From the NCBI GenBank assembly GCA_027692465.1, contig JAQEYU010000001.1, positions 1,497,338-1,561,337 on the forward strand: a DNA stretch of 64,000 nucleotides. Reading direction: 5' to 3'. This document shows, piece by piece, positions 8,529 to 16,029 of the stretch. Each line of letters begins with the position of its first letter. Within the stretch, counting starts at the first letter, position 1. The DNA is from Enterococcaceae bacterium OF42-14pH9A. Its GTDB lineage: Bacteria > Bacillota > Bacilli > Lactobacillales > Enterococcaceae. The position numbers and the translations under genes are program-made. A model generated the notes under the pieces. It saw only the letters and a list, made by a program, of their open reading frames with translations. It did no database searches and had not been told where the DNA came from.

Positions 8529-8581
8529 AATAAGCTTTGACCCCTCGAGAAATTGGATTTCACGGTTGGTCAAAGCTTATT
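8529..8581 (-). terminator. Terminator of the 8609-9139 operon
   Basis: AATAAGCTTTGACC and GGTCAAAGCTTATT form a perfect 14-bp inverted repeat. On the minus strand it runs into TTATTTTTTC. Confidence 0.8.
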
Positions 8582-8608
8582 TGTTATCAATTGTACAAGC
8601 TTAGAAAA

Positions 8609-8770
8609 TCAGTTTTCCACATTGCGGACATAGTCTTCGAAATACTGGATCAGATCGTTTTTCAAGGTTTGGTACTCTTCTTCGGTATACTCTTTTTCTG
8701 CCAGCTTGCCTTCAAAACGGGGAATCCCCAGGTCTTTTTTCAGGCGCTCGCGAACTTCTTGTGTGTCCAT
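8609..8770 (-). CDS. Small acidic hypothetical protein (53 aa)
   Basis: ATG at 8770 preceded by AAGGAGG opens a 53-codon frame (MDTQEVRERL... YVRNVEN). The protein is acidic and helical, with no membrane segment. It lies 18 bp downstream of the 116-aa gene on the same strand, and its ribosome site overlaps that gene's stop region, so the two form an operon ending at the terminator at 8529. I do not recognise the family. The excellent ribosome site and tight coupling make it a real gene in my view. Confidence 0.7.
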   Translation of the reverse strand: MDTQEVRERLKKDLGIPRFEGKLAEKEYTEEEYQTLKNDLIQYFEDYVRNVEN

Positions 8771-8788
8771 CTTCCGTCCTCCTTCTGA

Positions 8789-9139
8789 TCAGATTTGATT
8801 GAATGACGCAGTCAGGATCTCGTATTCTGTCTGCATGCGCTTCAGACTGGCACGGAAGGTCTCGAAATCATCGTTGTCGTGAAACATGATTTGTTTCAAT
8901 TCGAAGTAGAACTCATCGAAAGCGTTGACGAAATTGGAGACTTCTTTTGTCTGCAGCTCAGGATTCTGATCACAGCGGATGTAGGCTTTTTCAGCGATGG
9001 CGTAGCCTTCTGCAGTGGTCAGGATCGCCAGGTATTGGTTGTAGCGACGATTAGTGACCAGATCATAGCAGGATTGGCATTTGTTCAGCAGATTGGAAAA
9101 GTCTTTCAGCAGCAGTTCAGTGGGGGTTTTGGTAAACAT
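8789..9139 (-). CDS. Hypothetical protein (116 aa)
   Basis: A 116-residue soluble helical protein with two cysteines near residue 20 (KCQSCYDL) and a third near 57; no signal peptide or known domain is visible. ATG at 9139 has a perfect AAGGAGG site. It is the first gene of a two-gene operon with the 53-aa protein. No catalytic motif is evident. The cysteine pair could bind metal or form a disulfide, but two residues alone do not support a claim. The function is unknown. Confidence 0.75.
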   Translation of the reverse strand: MFTKTPTELLLKDFSNLLNKCQSCYDLVTNRRYNQYLAILTTAEGYAIAEKAYIRCDQNPELQTKEVSNFVNAFDEFYFELKQIMFHDNDDFETFRASLKRMQTEYEILTASFNQI

Positions 9140-9218
9140 ATTTTTCCTCCTTGGGCTAAGTGCGTCCGATAGCGGTCAGTTCCGATTGTTGGCGATTTGT
9201 TAAAACGGTGCGGCTGGT

Positions 9219-10241
9219 TTATTTAGCGACGTAGACACAGACGGCTTCCGGTGCAAAAATGTCTTTTTGTAAAAGCGACAAGATCCCAGTCTCGGCATCA
9301 CGGCTGTACAGTGTCAAATTGTCGCTGTTCTGGTTGGCACAGACCAAAAAGTTCTCTGTCTGATCCAGATTGAAGTCCCGCGGGAAGTCGCCCTCTGTTG
9401 AAATCAACTGCCGACGAGTCAACGAGGTACCGTCTTCGAAAGTTTCAAAGACCGCAATGGAGTTGTGGCCGCGGTTGGATGCGTACACAAAGCGGCCATC
9501 AGCAGAGATTCGGATTGCTGCGCCACCGTTGAATTCATTGAAGTCTTCCGGCAAAGTTGAGAGTTTTTGCAGCTGAGTGAAGGTGCCGTCAGTCGAGTCA
9601 TAGGAAAGGACCGTGACGGTGTTGTCCAGTTCGCCGAAGAGGTAAGCAATCTGACCATTAGGATGGAAGACCAAATGACGCGGACCGGTCTGATCTTCTG
9701 CGATATAGACAGCAGCTTCTGAAAGTTTTCCTACTGCTGAAACGTCATAGGTATAGATTCGATCGGTACCCAGGTCGCAGACAGCCAGGCGTCCGTCAGG
9801 AGTCAGATCGGTATAGTGAACGTGAGGTTTATCCTGGTTTTCGTGGCTTCCACAAGGTTCATCGTGAAAGACAGCATCGGCGGCTTCCAGGCTGCCGTCT
9901 GCTTTAATGCGGTAGACATTGACTTCGCCTTTATGATAATTGGCGCCATAGACCAGTTGTCGTTTCTCATCAACGGCTACGTAACACAGGGGGGCCCCTT
10001 CTTCAGTGACAGCATTCAAAAAGTGCATATCGCTATCATAGGCCGAACAGCCACCCTTTTCTTCAACTGTGGTTACGGAGTATAGCCGCCCGGCAGCACT
10101 TTTCGTAAGGTAAGTCGGACTTTTTTCCGGTACGACCAGCTGCAGGTTTTCCAATGCGCCTTTGTCGGTGTCCAGTTCGATCTGATAGATTCCTTGGCTT
10201 TTGCGACGGGTATAGGTGCCCAAAAACAATGTTTGTTTCAT
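9219..10241 (-). CDS. Lactonase family protein (6-phosphogluconolactonase-type beta-propeller)
   Basis: A 340-residue protein of the seven-bladed-propeller lactonase family (Pfam Lactonase, as in E. coli YbhE and Bacillus YkgB). It opens with FLGTYTRRKSQGIY and contains repeated blade motifs such as PRHLVFHPNG, FVYASNRGHNSI and ENFLVCANQNSDN, all typical of the family. It is cytoplasmic, with no signal sequence. The expected reaction is hydrolysis of 6-phosphogluconolactone in the oxidative pentose phosphate pathway, although several family members have unproven substrates. ATG at 10241 has AAAGGAG upstream. It is monocistronic; GCGAAAGCGTTCTTT about 100 bp upstream loosely resembles a catabolite-repression (cre) site. 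Confidence 0.9.
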   Translation of the reverse strand: MKQTLFLGTYTRRKSQGIYQIELDTDKGALENLQLVVPEKSPTYLTKSAAGRLYSVTTVEEKGGCSAYDSDMHFLNAVTEEGAPLCYVAVDEKRQLVYGANYHKGEVNVYRIKADGSLEAADAVFHDEPCGSHENQDKPHVHYTDLTPDGRLAVCDLGTDRIYTYDVSAVGKLSEAAVYIAEDQTGPRHLVFHPNGQIAYLFGELDNTVTVLSYDSTDGTFTQLQKLSTLPEDFNEFNGGAAIRISADGRFVYASNRGHNSIAVFETFEDGTSLTRRQLISTEGDFPRDFNLDQTENFLVCANQNSDNLTLYSRDAETGILSLLQKDIFAPEAVCVYVAK

Positions 10242-10407
10242 GAATAGATCTCCTTTTATTGATGATGAGTTTTGCTTGGCTTGCAGGCGGTGCTCCGCTA
10301 AATCATGAGTGATGGGAAACTGTCGAGAAGTCCGCCGGAATGCTTGCGAAAGCGTTCTTTAATCTTCCATTATTGTAACATACTCTGCCCCGTTTGCCTG
10401 ACATAAG

Positions 10408-10437
10408 TCACCTTGTGCTATACTGGATACAAGGTGA
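10408..10437 (+). promoter_or_regulatory. Promoter with inverted-repeat operator across the -10
   Basis: An extended -10 (TGCTATACT, 10416-10424) sits between the arms of a perfect 9-bp inverted repeat, TCACCTTGT-N12-ACAAGGTGA. The placement suggests a repressor site controlling the PTS-IIA-like/AI-2E-family operon. The mRNA would have a leader of about 240 nt (10432-10674) rich in CAG/CTG mini-hairpins, with no known riboswitch signature. The -35 is poor (CTGACA at 15 bp). Confidence 0.5.
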
Positions 10438-10674
10438 TGTTCGGTTTTTTTACCCGCTGCAGAAGTGATCCGGCATGTCTTTTCTGCTGTGAAAAGCAGT
10501 GAAAAAGAGGAGCTGTCATATCCGACAAGGCTGCTTTTTTAGACGGCAGCTGGCAGACAGCAAAATCCGCGTGGGCAAAAAAGTGCTACCGACAGTTTCA
10601 CGAGTAAAGATCCGCAAGGGCAGCGCTGCTGTTTGAGTGGAGATTTTTTGGTTCAGGATAAAGGAGTGGATACG

Positions 10675-11049
10675 ATGATTGAAGGAAAAATCTTAGAGGT
10701 AGGCAGTCAGGCCTATGATCAGGAGGAGCCGCTGTTGATTTTGTTCGGTGGGGGAGTGACAGCAGGCTTGCGTCCCTACAGTGTTTTACAGGAGGTTCCG
10801 GAAAAAGAAAAAATTCGGCTGACTGTCGGCGGGCAGCTGACAATCGGTGAAAACGTGTATACGATTGAAAAATTCGGACGCTTGGCAGAGCAAAATCTCC
10901 ATGATTTTGCTCATACGGCGCTGCTGTTTGCGCCTCCTGCGGCAGAAGACAATCTGTTGAATGCAGTCTATCTTTCGCCGGCACAGCTGCCCCGGATCAA
11001 AGCAGGCGCTGTGATCGGCTATCCGGGAGGTGACGACCATGGAATCTAA
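10675..11049 (+). CDS. PTS glucitol/sorbitol IIA-like protein, probably without phospho-accepting His
   Basis: A 124-residue protein with the fold signature of GutA/SrlB-type IIA proteins (ILFGGG near the start, then LTIGENVYTIEKFG, AEQNLHDFAH and TALLF). In E. coli SrlB the phosphorylated His lies in the segment after the first strand (FIHCHGEL); the aligned segment here (PYSVLQEVPEK) has no histidine. The conserved later His (NLHDFAH) is present. No sorbitol IIB, IIC or dehydrogenase gene is nearby. It overlaps the AI-2E-family permease gene by 11 bp, so it may act as a regulatory or structural relic and not as a phosphotransferase. ATG at 10675 has AAGGAG. Confidence 0.75.
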   Translation: MIEGKILEVGSQAYDQEEPLLILFGGGVTAGLRPYSVLQEVPEKEKIRLTVGGQLTIGENVYTIEKFGRLAEQNLHDFAHTALLFAPPAAEDNLLNAVYLSPAQLPRIKAGAVIGYPGGDDHGI

Positions 11050-12229
11050 ACGGAAAAAAACGGAACAAGAGCCTAAACGCTTGTCCTGGTTTTGGAAATG
11101 GTTTTTGAACAATCAGGTGGTAACGGCACTGCTGATCATCTTGCTGATTCTTTTGATACTGAACGCTTTTACCAAGGTTTCGTATCTCTTTGATCCCATT
11201 TGGCAGTTTGCTGCTGTCGTAGGACTGCCGGTTGTTTTAGCCGGAATCTTTTATTACTTGATGAATCCGGCGGTGGATTACCTGGAGAAAAAGGGCGTGA
11301 AACGGATTTACGGCATCATCCTGCTGTTTTTGGTGGTGCTGGGGTTGATCATCTGGGGCGTCGTCGTTATCGTGCCCAAAATCAGAGAACAGAGTATCAG
11401 CTTTGCCAATAATTTTCCTGATTATCTGGACACTGTTGACAGTAAAGTCCGGGAGATCCTGCAAGATCCGCTGTTTTCACAGTTTCAGACTCAAATCGAG
11501 AGCTATTCCGATAAAATCATGAGCTGGCTGACGGATTTCATCCAAAACTTTTCCAAAACCACCATCAACGGAATTGGCCGTTTTGTGGGTGCGATAGCGA
11601 CTATTGTGGTGGCGATTGTGACTTTCCCGTTCATTTTGTTCTATCTGTTGAAAGATGGGCGCAAAGTGGCTCCTTACTTTGCGAAGTTTCTGCCTAATCA
11701 TTGGCGGAAACCGACGCTTGCGGTGATCACGGAAATGAATGCCCAAGTGTCCTCGTATATTCGGGGGCAATTGACCGTGGCGTTAGCAGTGGCGATCATG
11801 TTCATCATCGGCTTTTCCATTATCGGCTTGGATTACGCCGTAACATTGGGGATCGCTGCCGGTTTCTTGAATCTGATCCCTTACCTGGGTTCGTTTTTGG
11901 CGATGATTCCAGCCGTCTTCCTGGGGATTGTCGGTGGACCAATCATGTTGTTGAAGGTTATCATCGTCTTTGTAATCGAGCAGACGCTGGAAGGACGCTT
12001 TATTTCTCCACTGGTTCTGGGCAGCCAATTGGCGATTCATCCGGTGACAATTTTGATGGTTTTGCTGACGTCGGGCAAGCTTTTCGGACTGGTAGGGGTC
12101 GTGTTCGGGATTCCAATCTATGCTGCGGCCAAAGTGCTAATCACCCATCTGTTCGAATGGTACAAAGAAGTTTCCCAGTATTATTATGAGGATGAGAGAA
12201 CAGACGAGGAGTTATCGAAGGAAAAATAG
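11039..12229 (+). CDS. AI-2E family (YtvI/PerM-type) membrane transporter
   Basis: A 396-residue polytopic protein of the AI-2 exporter/PerM superfamily. A short basic N-terminus is followed by paired helices at about 25-95, a long extracytoplasmic loop (about 105-170), then helix clusters at about 185-210 and 240-380, with the family motif GLDYAVTLGIAAGFLNLIPYLG split around residue 270. Members export autoinducer-2, ions or other small solutes; the substrate is not predictable. The start is the ATG at 11039, with GGGAGGTG seven bases upstream and inside the preceding gene, giving translational coupling to the PTS-IIA-like protein. It ends before a strong terminator. Confidence 0.92.
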   Translation: MESKRKKTEQEPKRLSWFWKWFLNNQVVTALLIILLILLILNAFTKVSYLFDPIWQFAAVVGLPVVLAGIFYYLMNPAVDYLEKKGVKRIYGIILLFLVVLGLIIWGVVVIVPKIREQSISFANNFPDYLDTVDSKVREILQDPLFSQFQTQIESYSDKIMSWLTDFIQNFSKTTINGIGRFVGAIATIVVAIVTFPFILFYLLKDGRKVAPYFAKFLPNHWRKPTLAVITEMNAQVSSYIRGQLTVALAVAIMFIIGFSIIGLDYAVTLGIAAGFLNLIPYLGSFLAMIPAVFLGIVGGPIMLLKVIIVFVIEQTLEGRFISPLVLGSQLAIHPVTILMVLLTSGKLFGLVGVVFGIPIYAAAKVLITHLFEWYKEVSQYYYEDERTDEELSKEK

Positions 12230-12244
12230 TTCAGCAGTGAAAAT

Positions 12245-12294
12245 GACAAAACGCCCGGCAGCCGTCGTTTGTGACAGTTGCCGGGCGTTTTGTC
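12245..12294 (+). terminator. Terminator after the AI-2E-family gene
   Basis: GACAAAACGCCCGGCA pairs with TTGCCGGGCGTTTTGTC. The symmetric A and T flanks could make it bidirectional. Confidence 0.85.
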
Positions 12295-12411
12295 GTAATG
12301 AAAAAGCCGCAAACTTCTTAAAGGGATAGCCAAAAACACGGTTGACGTTTTCGGATATACTCCCGGAAGCAGCGGCTTTTGCTGATTCAGTTTTCTCCCG
12401 TTTTTTGGTAC

Positions 12412-12714
12412 TTAGGCAGCTGCTTCGATTGTGTTGCGGTAGGCACGCATTCCCCCGATAACGTGCACAGCATCGAAGCCGTTGTCTGACAAGAAACTCG
12501 CTAAGATCTCTGAGCGTCGTCCTGAATGGCTCAAAACAAAGTAAGTCTTGCTTTTGTCCAATTCCTGCAGGCGATTTGGTAAGCTGGTCGCCTGCATTGA
12601 GATTGCTTGATCCAGATGTCCTTCTTCAAAGGCTGCATGATCTCGTGTATCCAACACGACAGCTGACGGATCTTTGAGCTGTGCTGCAAAGTCTTGTACT
12701 GAAATTGATGTCAT
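12412..12714 (-). CDS. Rhodanese-fold protein lacking the catalytic cysteine
   Basis: A 100-residue single-domain rhodanese-like protein. It shows the entry motif VVLDTRDHAAFEEGHLDQAI and the active-site loop near residue 68. The canonical CxxGxRS loop reads SHSGRRS, so the sulfur-accepting cysteine is replaced by serine and sulfurtransferase activity is not expected. Non-catalytic rhodanese domains are known as anion-binding or regulatory modules. ATG at 12714 with GGGATGG upstream is preferred over TTG at 12726. A promoter lies at 12750-12778. It is a single gene, cytoplasmic. Confidence 0.88.
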   Translation of the reverse strand: MTSISVQDFAAQLKDPSAVVLDTRDHAAFEEGHLDQAISMQATSLPNRLQELDKSKTYFVLSHSGRRSEILASFLSDNGFDAVHVIGGMRAYRNTIEAAA

Positions 12715-12749
12715 CTTCCATCCCAACTTTCTTATTGTAAGATGCTAGA

Positions 12750-12778
12750 ATTTTATTGTACTTTCGTAAAACTTTCAA
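12750..12778 (-). promoter_or_regulatory. Promoter of the rhodanese-like gene
   Basis: Minus-strand -35 TTGAAA (12773-12778), 17-bp spacer and -10 TAAAAT (12750-12755). Confidence 0.65.
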
Positions 12779-13077
12779 TGATTTTGACTAAACATAATAA
12801 AATAATGAAAGAAAACCCGTTGGAAATAACATTTATTTCTTTTGTAACCGTTTGAGAAGGGGGAGGAAACACAGTTTTTCAAAAAAAGATGATTATGAGA
12901 ATATACAGCGCTTTTCGGAAATACCCCGGCAACAGGCCAGGGTATTTCCATAATCAGTAATTTTTTTAAGGAAAACTGCCGTCTTTTTTTCGTGAATAAT
13001 TGTTGTGATGCGAAAAACATCACCATCGTTCAGCGTTGAAGGGAACGTTGTTTTTGCATCGCACTTTTTGATGTGCT
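12779..13077. other. Intergenic region with two inverted repeats, no gene seen
   Basis: Contains GGAAATACCC...GGGTATTTCC (12917-12948) and a longer imperfect repeat built on GTGATGCGAAAAAC and GTTTTTGCATCGCAC (about 13003-13062, followed by TTTTTG). Either could end transcription from the DUF2264 gene side, but neither is a textbook terminator in that direction. The open frames here have no ribosome sites. Confidence 0.4.
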
Positions 13078-14934
13078 CTATTCTGACTGCAACTGTTTCA
13101 AGGTCACGCGCTGTTCTTGTCGACCGGACTGCCAGATCAGCTCGACGCCTTCCAAGCGGGCGTGCAGCAGCTCAGGCACGTTTGTACAGGTGCCGGCCTG
13201 GCCCAGACAGCCCAAAAGCAGGAAGTGCCGGCCGGGAACCAGCTTGTAAGCGGCTTGCGGCAGGACCGTTTTGTCAAACAACAGGTTAGTATTGGGCTCG
13301 GGCCGGGTCAATTCGAGAGCGGCGGGGGCAGTGAAGGTCTTTAGTCCGATGGTCCCTATGTCGCAGCGATACCGCAGCTCATCGTCAGTTTCCAACAGAC
13401 TCTGCCCATAGTCCGGTGCCGAGAAGCTGCCGGCCAAAAGATTGACCGCCCGTTGTGTATCTACGATGTGAAGTCGCAGATGCCACGGGTAACACGGGAT
13501 GATAAAGCTGTCAATCTGACAATCCTCCCACGGTTGCCAACGTCCGTACGTATATTCGTCACAGATCTGATAATCTTGATAGCCGAAAACTGTCCGATAG
13601 TAAGTGTCGCTTTCTGAAATTGCCAAGGTGTTATCGAAGGCTCCCTGTTTGGCCAGGACGCCGCCTTTTGCAACGCTGAAACCGAATGTGGAAGAGTAAA
13701 CGAATTTTTCGTATTTTGCCTCTCCATGGGCGTGTTCGTGGGAATGCTGGCCGCAAGTAAAGGCCTGTACTTCCTCGCCGCTGTCGTCATGGACCAGCAG
13801 CATTCGGCTGTGGGGATTTCTGATTTTGGCCTCGAAGGTCGGAACAGCTGGAGTTGCCTGCCAGAAAGGATCGGATTCCGGCAGTGCCAAGACAATAAAG
13901 TTTTTGAACGCCCAATACGGAGAGCCGGGGGCATTGTAACCTTCTGCCATCACCAGATTCGGATAGTGATAGCCGACAGATAAAAAGCCTTCTTCGGTAA
14001 AAATCGGTTGGCCGAACCAGTGCCGCATATTCCCCAGCAGTAGATGTTTGGCTTCTGCCAAGGAGAAGTCTTCAAATTCGATGTGGGCAAAGGCCGCGGC
14101 GGCGAAGTAGGCAGACTGGGCGAAACGATACGTCTGACTGCGTCCGAAAGGCAGGGCCGCTCCTTTTGACGTGAACCAGTCTTTGAAGGTTTTGGCAAAG
14201 ACTGCTCCTCGTTTGCGATATTCAGCCACGGTCCGGGAGTCCTGATCAGGCGTCAAAACGGTGAACAGCAGCGGATAATACTGCAAAGCAAAGGGAATAT
14301 AATAATCGATCTGGTTTTCGTAGCCGTCAAAGTACCACCCGTCATCCAGGTAATAGGTCTCAATGGCTGCCAGATCCTTTTCCAACTGTTCATGAGGAAA
14401 AGTCAGCGCTGCCCGCTCACAAAAGGTGTTCACCAGAATTCGGAAAAACAGCCAGTTGGTATTGGGGATCGTGTGTTGGTTGATCTGCATCAGCCAGTCG
14501 TAAATCTGTGTCTGACGTGCTTGGGGCAACGTATCCCAAAAATGCTCTTTAGTAAGCATCAGATAAGTTGCTAATGCGCCCATCTCCACAAACAGCTGGT
14601 CGTAGTCGTTCAGCTGTCCCCAATAATAGCGGCTGTCAGGATCGCAACCGGCTAAGATTCCTTCATTGGCTGCATCGAAATATTCTTTGAACTCACGTGC
14701 CTTTTCTTTTGTGGCACACAACGGTCCGATCCCCCAAAGTGTCCGAAGAAAGCCTTCCACATCACGGCGGCCACGATCATAGACTGCTCCGGAGTCGGCG
14801 AGATGAAAACGTCCGGGCGTCTGTTGTTCTTTCATGACACGGTACACAGGTGCAGTCAGTGCAATCAGTGCCTGCTCCATATCATGACGGGTCTGCAAAG
14901 GATTTTCTTTGAGTGTACGATTGAATGGATCCAT
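13078..14934 (-). CDS. DUF2264 family protein, polysaccharide-utilisation associated
   Basis: A 618-residue cytoplasmic protein of the DUF2264 family. The N-terminal two-thirds is an alpha/alpha-barrel-like domain (motifs GIGPLC, DDGWYFDGYENQIDYY, ALPFGRSQTYRFAQ) and the C-terminal part is beta-rich. Members occur in loci for breakdown of uronic-acid-containing glycans, but the catalytic activity is not established to my knowledge. I chose ATG at 14934, after AGAGGAGG; the frame extends 62 codons upstream into the promoter region. It is divergent from the discoidin-like/lyase operon, and a TTTTACTAAAA operator at 15018-15028 lies about 84 bp before its start, close to the expected transcription start. 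LacI-type repression is therefore likely. Confidence 0.88.
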   Translation of the reverse strand: MDPFNRTLKENPLQTRHDMEQALIALTAPVYRVMKEQQTPGRFHLADSGAVYDRGRRDVEGFLRTLWGIGPLCATKEKAREFKEYFDAANEGILAGCDPDSRYYWGQLNDYDQLFVEMGALATYLMLTKEHFWDTLPQARQTQIYDWLMQINQHTIPNTNWLFFRILVNTFCERAALTFPHEQLEKDLAAIETYYLDDGWYFDGYENQIDYYIPFALQYYPLLFTVLTPDQDSRTVAEYRKRGAVFAKTFKDWFTSKGAALPFGRSQTYRFAQSAYFAAAAFAHIEFEDFSLAEAKHLLLGNMRHWFGQPIFTEEGFLSVGYHYPNLVMAEGYNAPGSPYWAFKNFIVLALPESDPFWQATPAVPTFEAKIRNPHSRMLLVHDDSGEEVQAFTCGQHSHEHAHGEAKYEKFVYSSTFGFSVAKGGVLAKQGAFDNTLAISESDTYYRTVFGYQDYQICDEYTYGRWQPWEDCQIDSFIIPCYPWHLRLHIVDTQRAVNLLAGSFSAPDYGQSLLETDDELRYRCDIGTIGLKTFTAPAALELTRPEPNTNLLFDKTVLPQAAYKLVPGRHFLLLGCLGQAGTCTNVPELLHARLEGVELIWQSGRQEQRVTLKQLQSE

Positions 14935-15017
14935 AGCAATTCCTCCTCTTTGGTTATACCTGTTACCCGATTCCAGCAAGGACCTGTCTTTGAGTTGCGG
15001 GTAAATTACGGATAAAC

Positions 15018-15105
15018 TTTTACTAAAAACTATAGCTCGATTATACGACATTTTCAAAAAAATCAACAGAGAAGGATGACATTTTATTAGGATACAGGCT
15101 ATAAT
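15018..15105. promoter_or_regulatory. Divergent promoters and LacI-type operator of the glycan locus
   Basis: Leftward: -10 TATAAT (15040-15045) with weak -35 TGTTGA (15063-15068). Rightward: -10 TATAAT (15100-15105) with -35 ATGACA (15076-15081, 18 bp). The operator-like TTTTACTAAAA at 15018-15028 is the same 11-mer found (either strand) at 18978-18988 and 19038-19048 beside the lacI gene. It overlaps the initiation region of the leftward promoter. Confidence 0.65.
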
Positions 15106-15141
15106 GTTAGCAAACAGCATGAGAAAGGAAATGAAGTAAAA

Positions 15142-15975
15142 ATGACGAAAATTTTACTTGAAATACTCGATAGCAAAGGTGCCGTCAAAAGCGGGAAAAA
15201 TGACTACGAAGAAATCACTCGTCCGTTGACAGCAGTCGGAGAGGATTTTGTCGATCTGGCGACACAGGATCTGACCTTTGAAGAAGGGGATCAAATCCGG
15301 GTCACGGTGGATGCAGCCGACTGCTATCTGGTGGCAAAACTCGATGAAACACTGGACACCAGTGTCATCTTTCTGCCGGAAAAAGTCTGGACTTACACGG
15401 TGAGTATGACCGCTAATGCCATCGATGCCCGTCCTGACAAGCGTTTTATGAGTAAGCGCCATTACCTCAGTGTCCGTACTGCTACCAATGAGGAAGTAGC
15501 TGCTTACCGTAACTGGGCCTTGAACCCCCACGATCAAAAAGAGTTTAACGGCGCGTATCCTCATGCCCATGCCAACGTTGAAACCAGAAATGATGCAACT
15601 TTCTTTGCCTGCAATGCCATCGACGGTGTCTATGCCAATCTGTCTCATGGCGAATACCCTTACCAGTCTTGGGGGATCAATCGCCAGGCAGATGCTGCTT
15701 TGACCATTGATTTCGGACGTCCGGTGGCACTGGATAAAGTGGCCTTCACCTTGCGCAATGACTTTCCTCATGACAATTATTGGACGCAGGTGAGTTTGGG
15801 CTTTTCCGACGGTTCAAAAGAAGTTTTCCACACAGAGAAAAAACCGCAGCCTCAGTATTTTGACTTTGAAAAACGCGTGGTGACATCGGTGACCTTCTCT
15901 GAATTGATCCAAGCCGCAGACGAGTCACCGTTTCCGGCATTGACTGAGATCGAATTGTTCGGCCGGAATGCCTAA
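15142..15975 (+). CDS. Carbohydrate-binding-like protein with C-terminal discoidin-type domain
   Basis: A 277-residue protein without signal peptide or membrane segment, hence cytoplasmic. Residues about 1-100 look like a beta-sandwich of unknown type. The rest (NVETRNDATFFACNAIDG, SWGINRQADAALTIDFG, LDKVAFTLRNDFPHDNYW) resembles an F5/8 type C (discoidin) sugar-binding fold. It is first in an operon with the heparinase-family lyase 54 bp downstream, and probably handles the same uronic-acid oligosaccharide. ATG at 15142 has AAAGGA about 15 bases upstream. An intracellular discoidin-like protein is unusual; whether it is a hydrolase, lyase or binder is unknown. Confidence 0.75.
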   Translation: MTKILLEILDSKGAVKSGKNDYEEITRPLTAVGEDFVDLATQDLTFEEGDQIRVTVDAADCYLVAKLDETLDTSVIFLPEKVWTYTVSMTANAIDARPDKRFMSKRHYLSVRTATNEEVAAYRNWALNPHDQKEFNGAYPHAHANVETRNDATFFACNAIDGVYANLSHGEYPYQSWGINRQADAALTIDFGRPVALDKVAFTLRNDFPHDNYWTQVSLGFSDGSKEVFHTEKKPQPQYFDFEKRVVTSVTFSELIQAADESPFPALTEIELFGRNA

Positions 15976-16029
15976 AAGCTTTTGGAAAATGTTATAGAAA
16001 AGCACGAGTTAGAAAAGGGGGCGTTGGAA

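Noticed and set aside
12775..13026. 83-codon minus-strand frame
   Set aside because: No ribosome site; composition reflects AT-rich intergenic DNA with inverted repeats.
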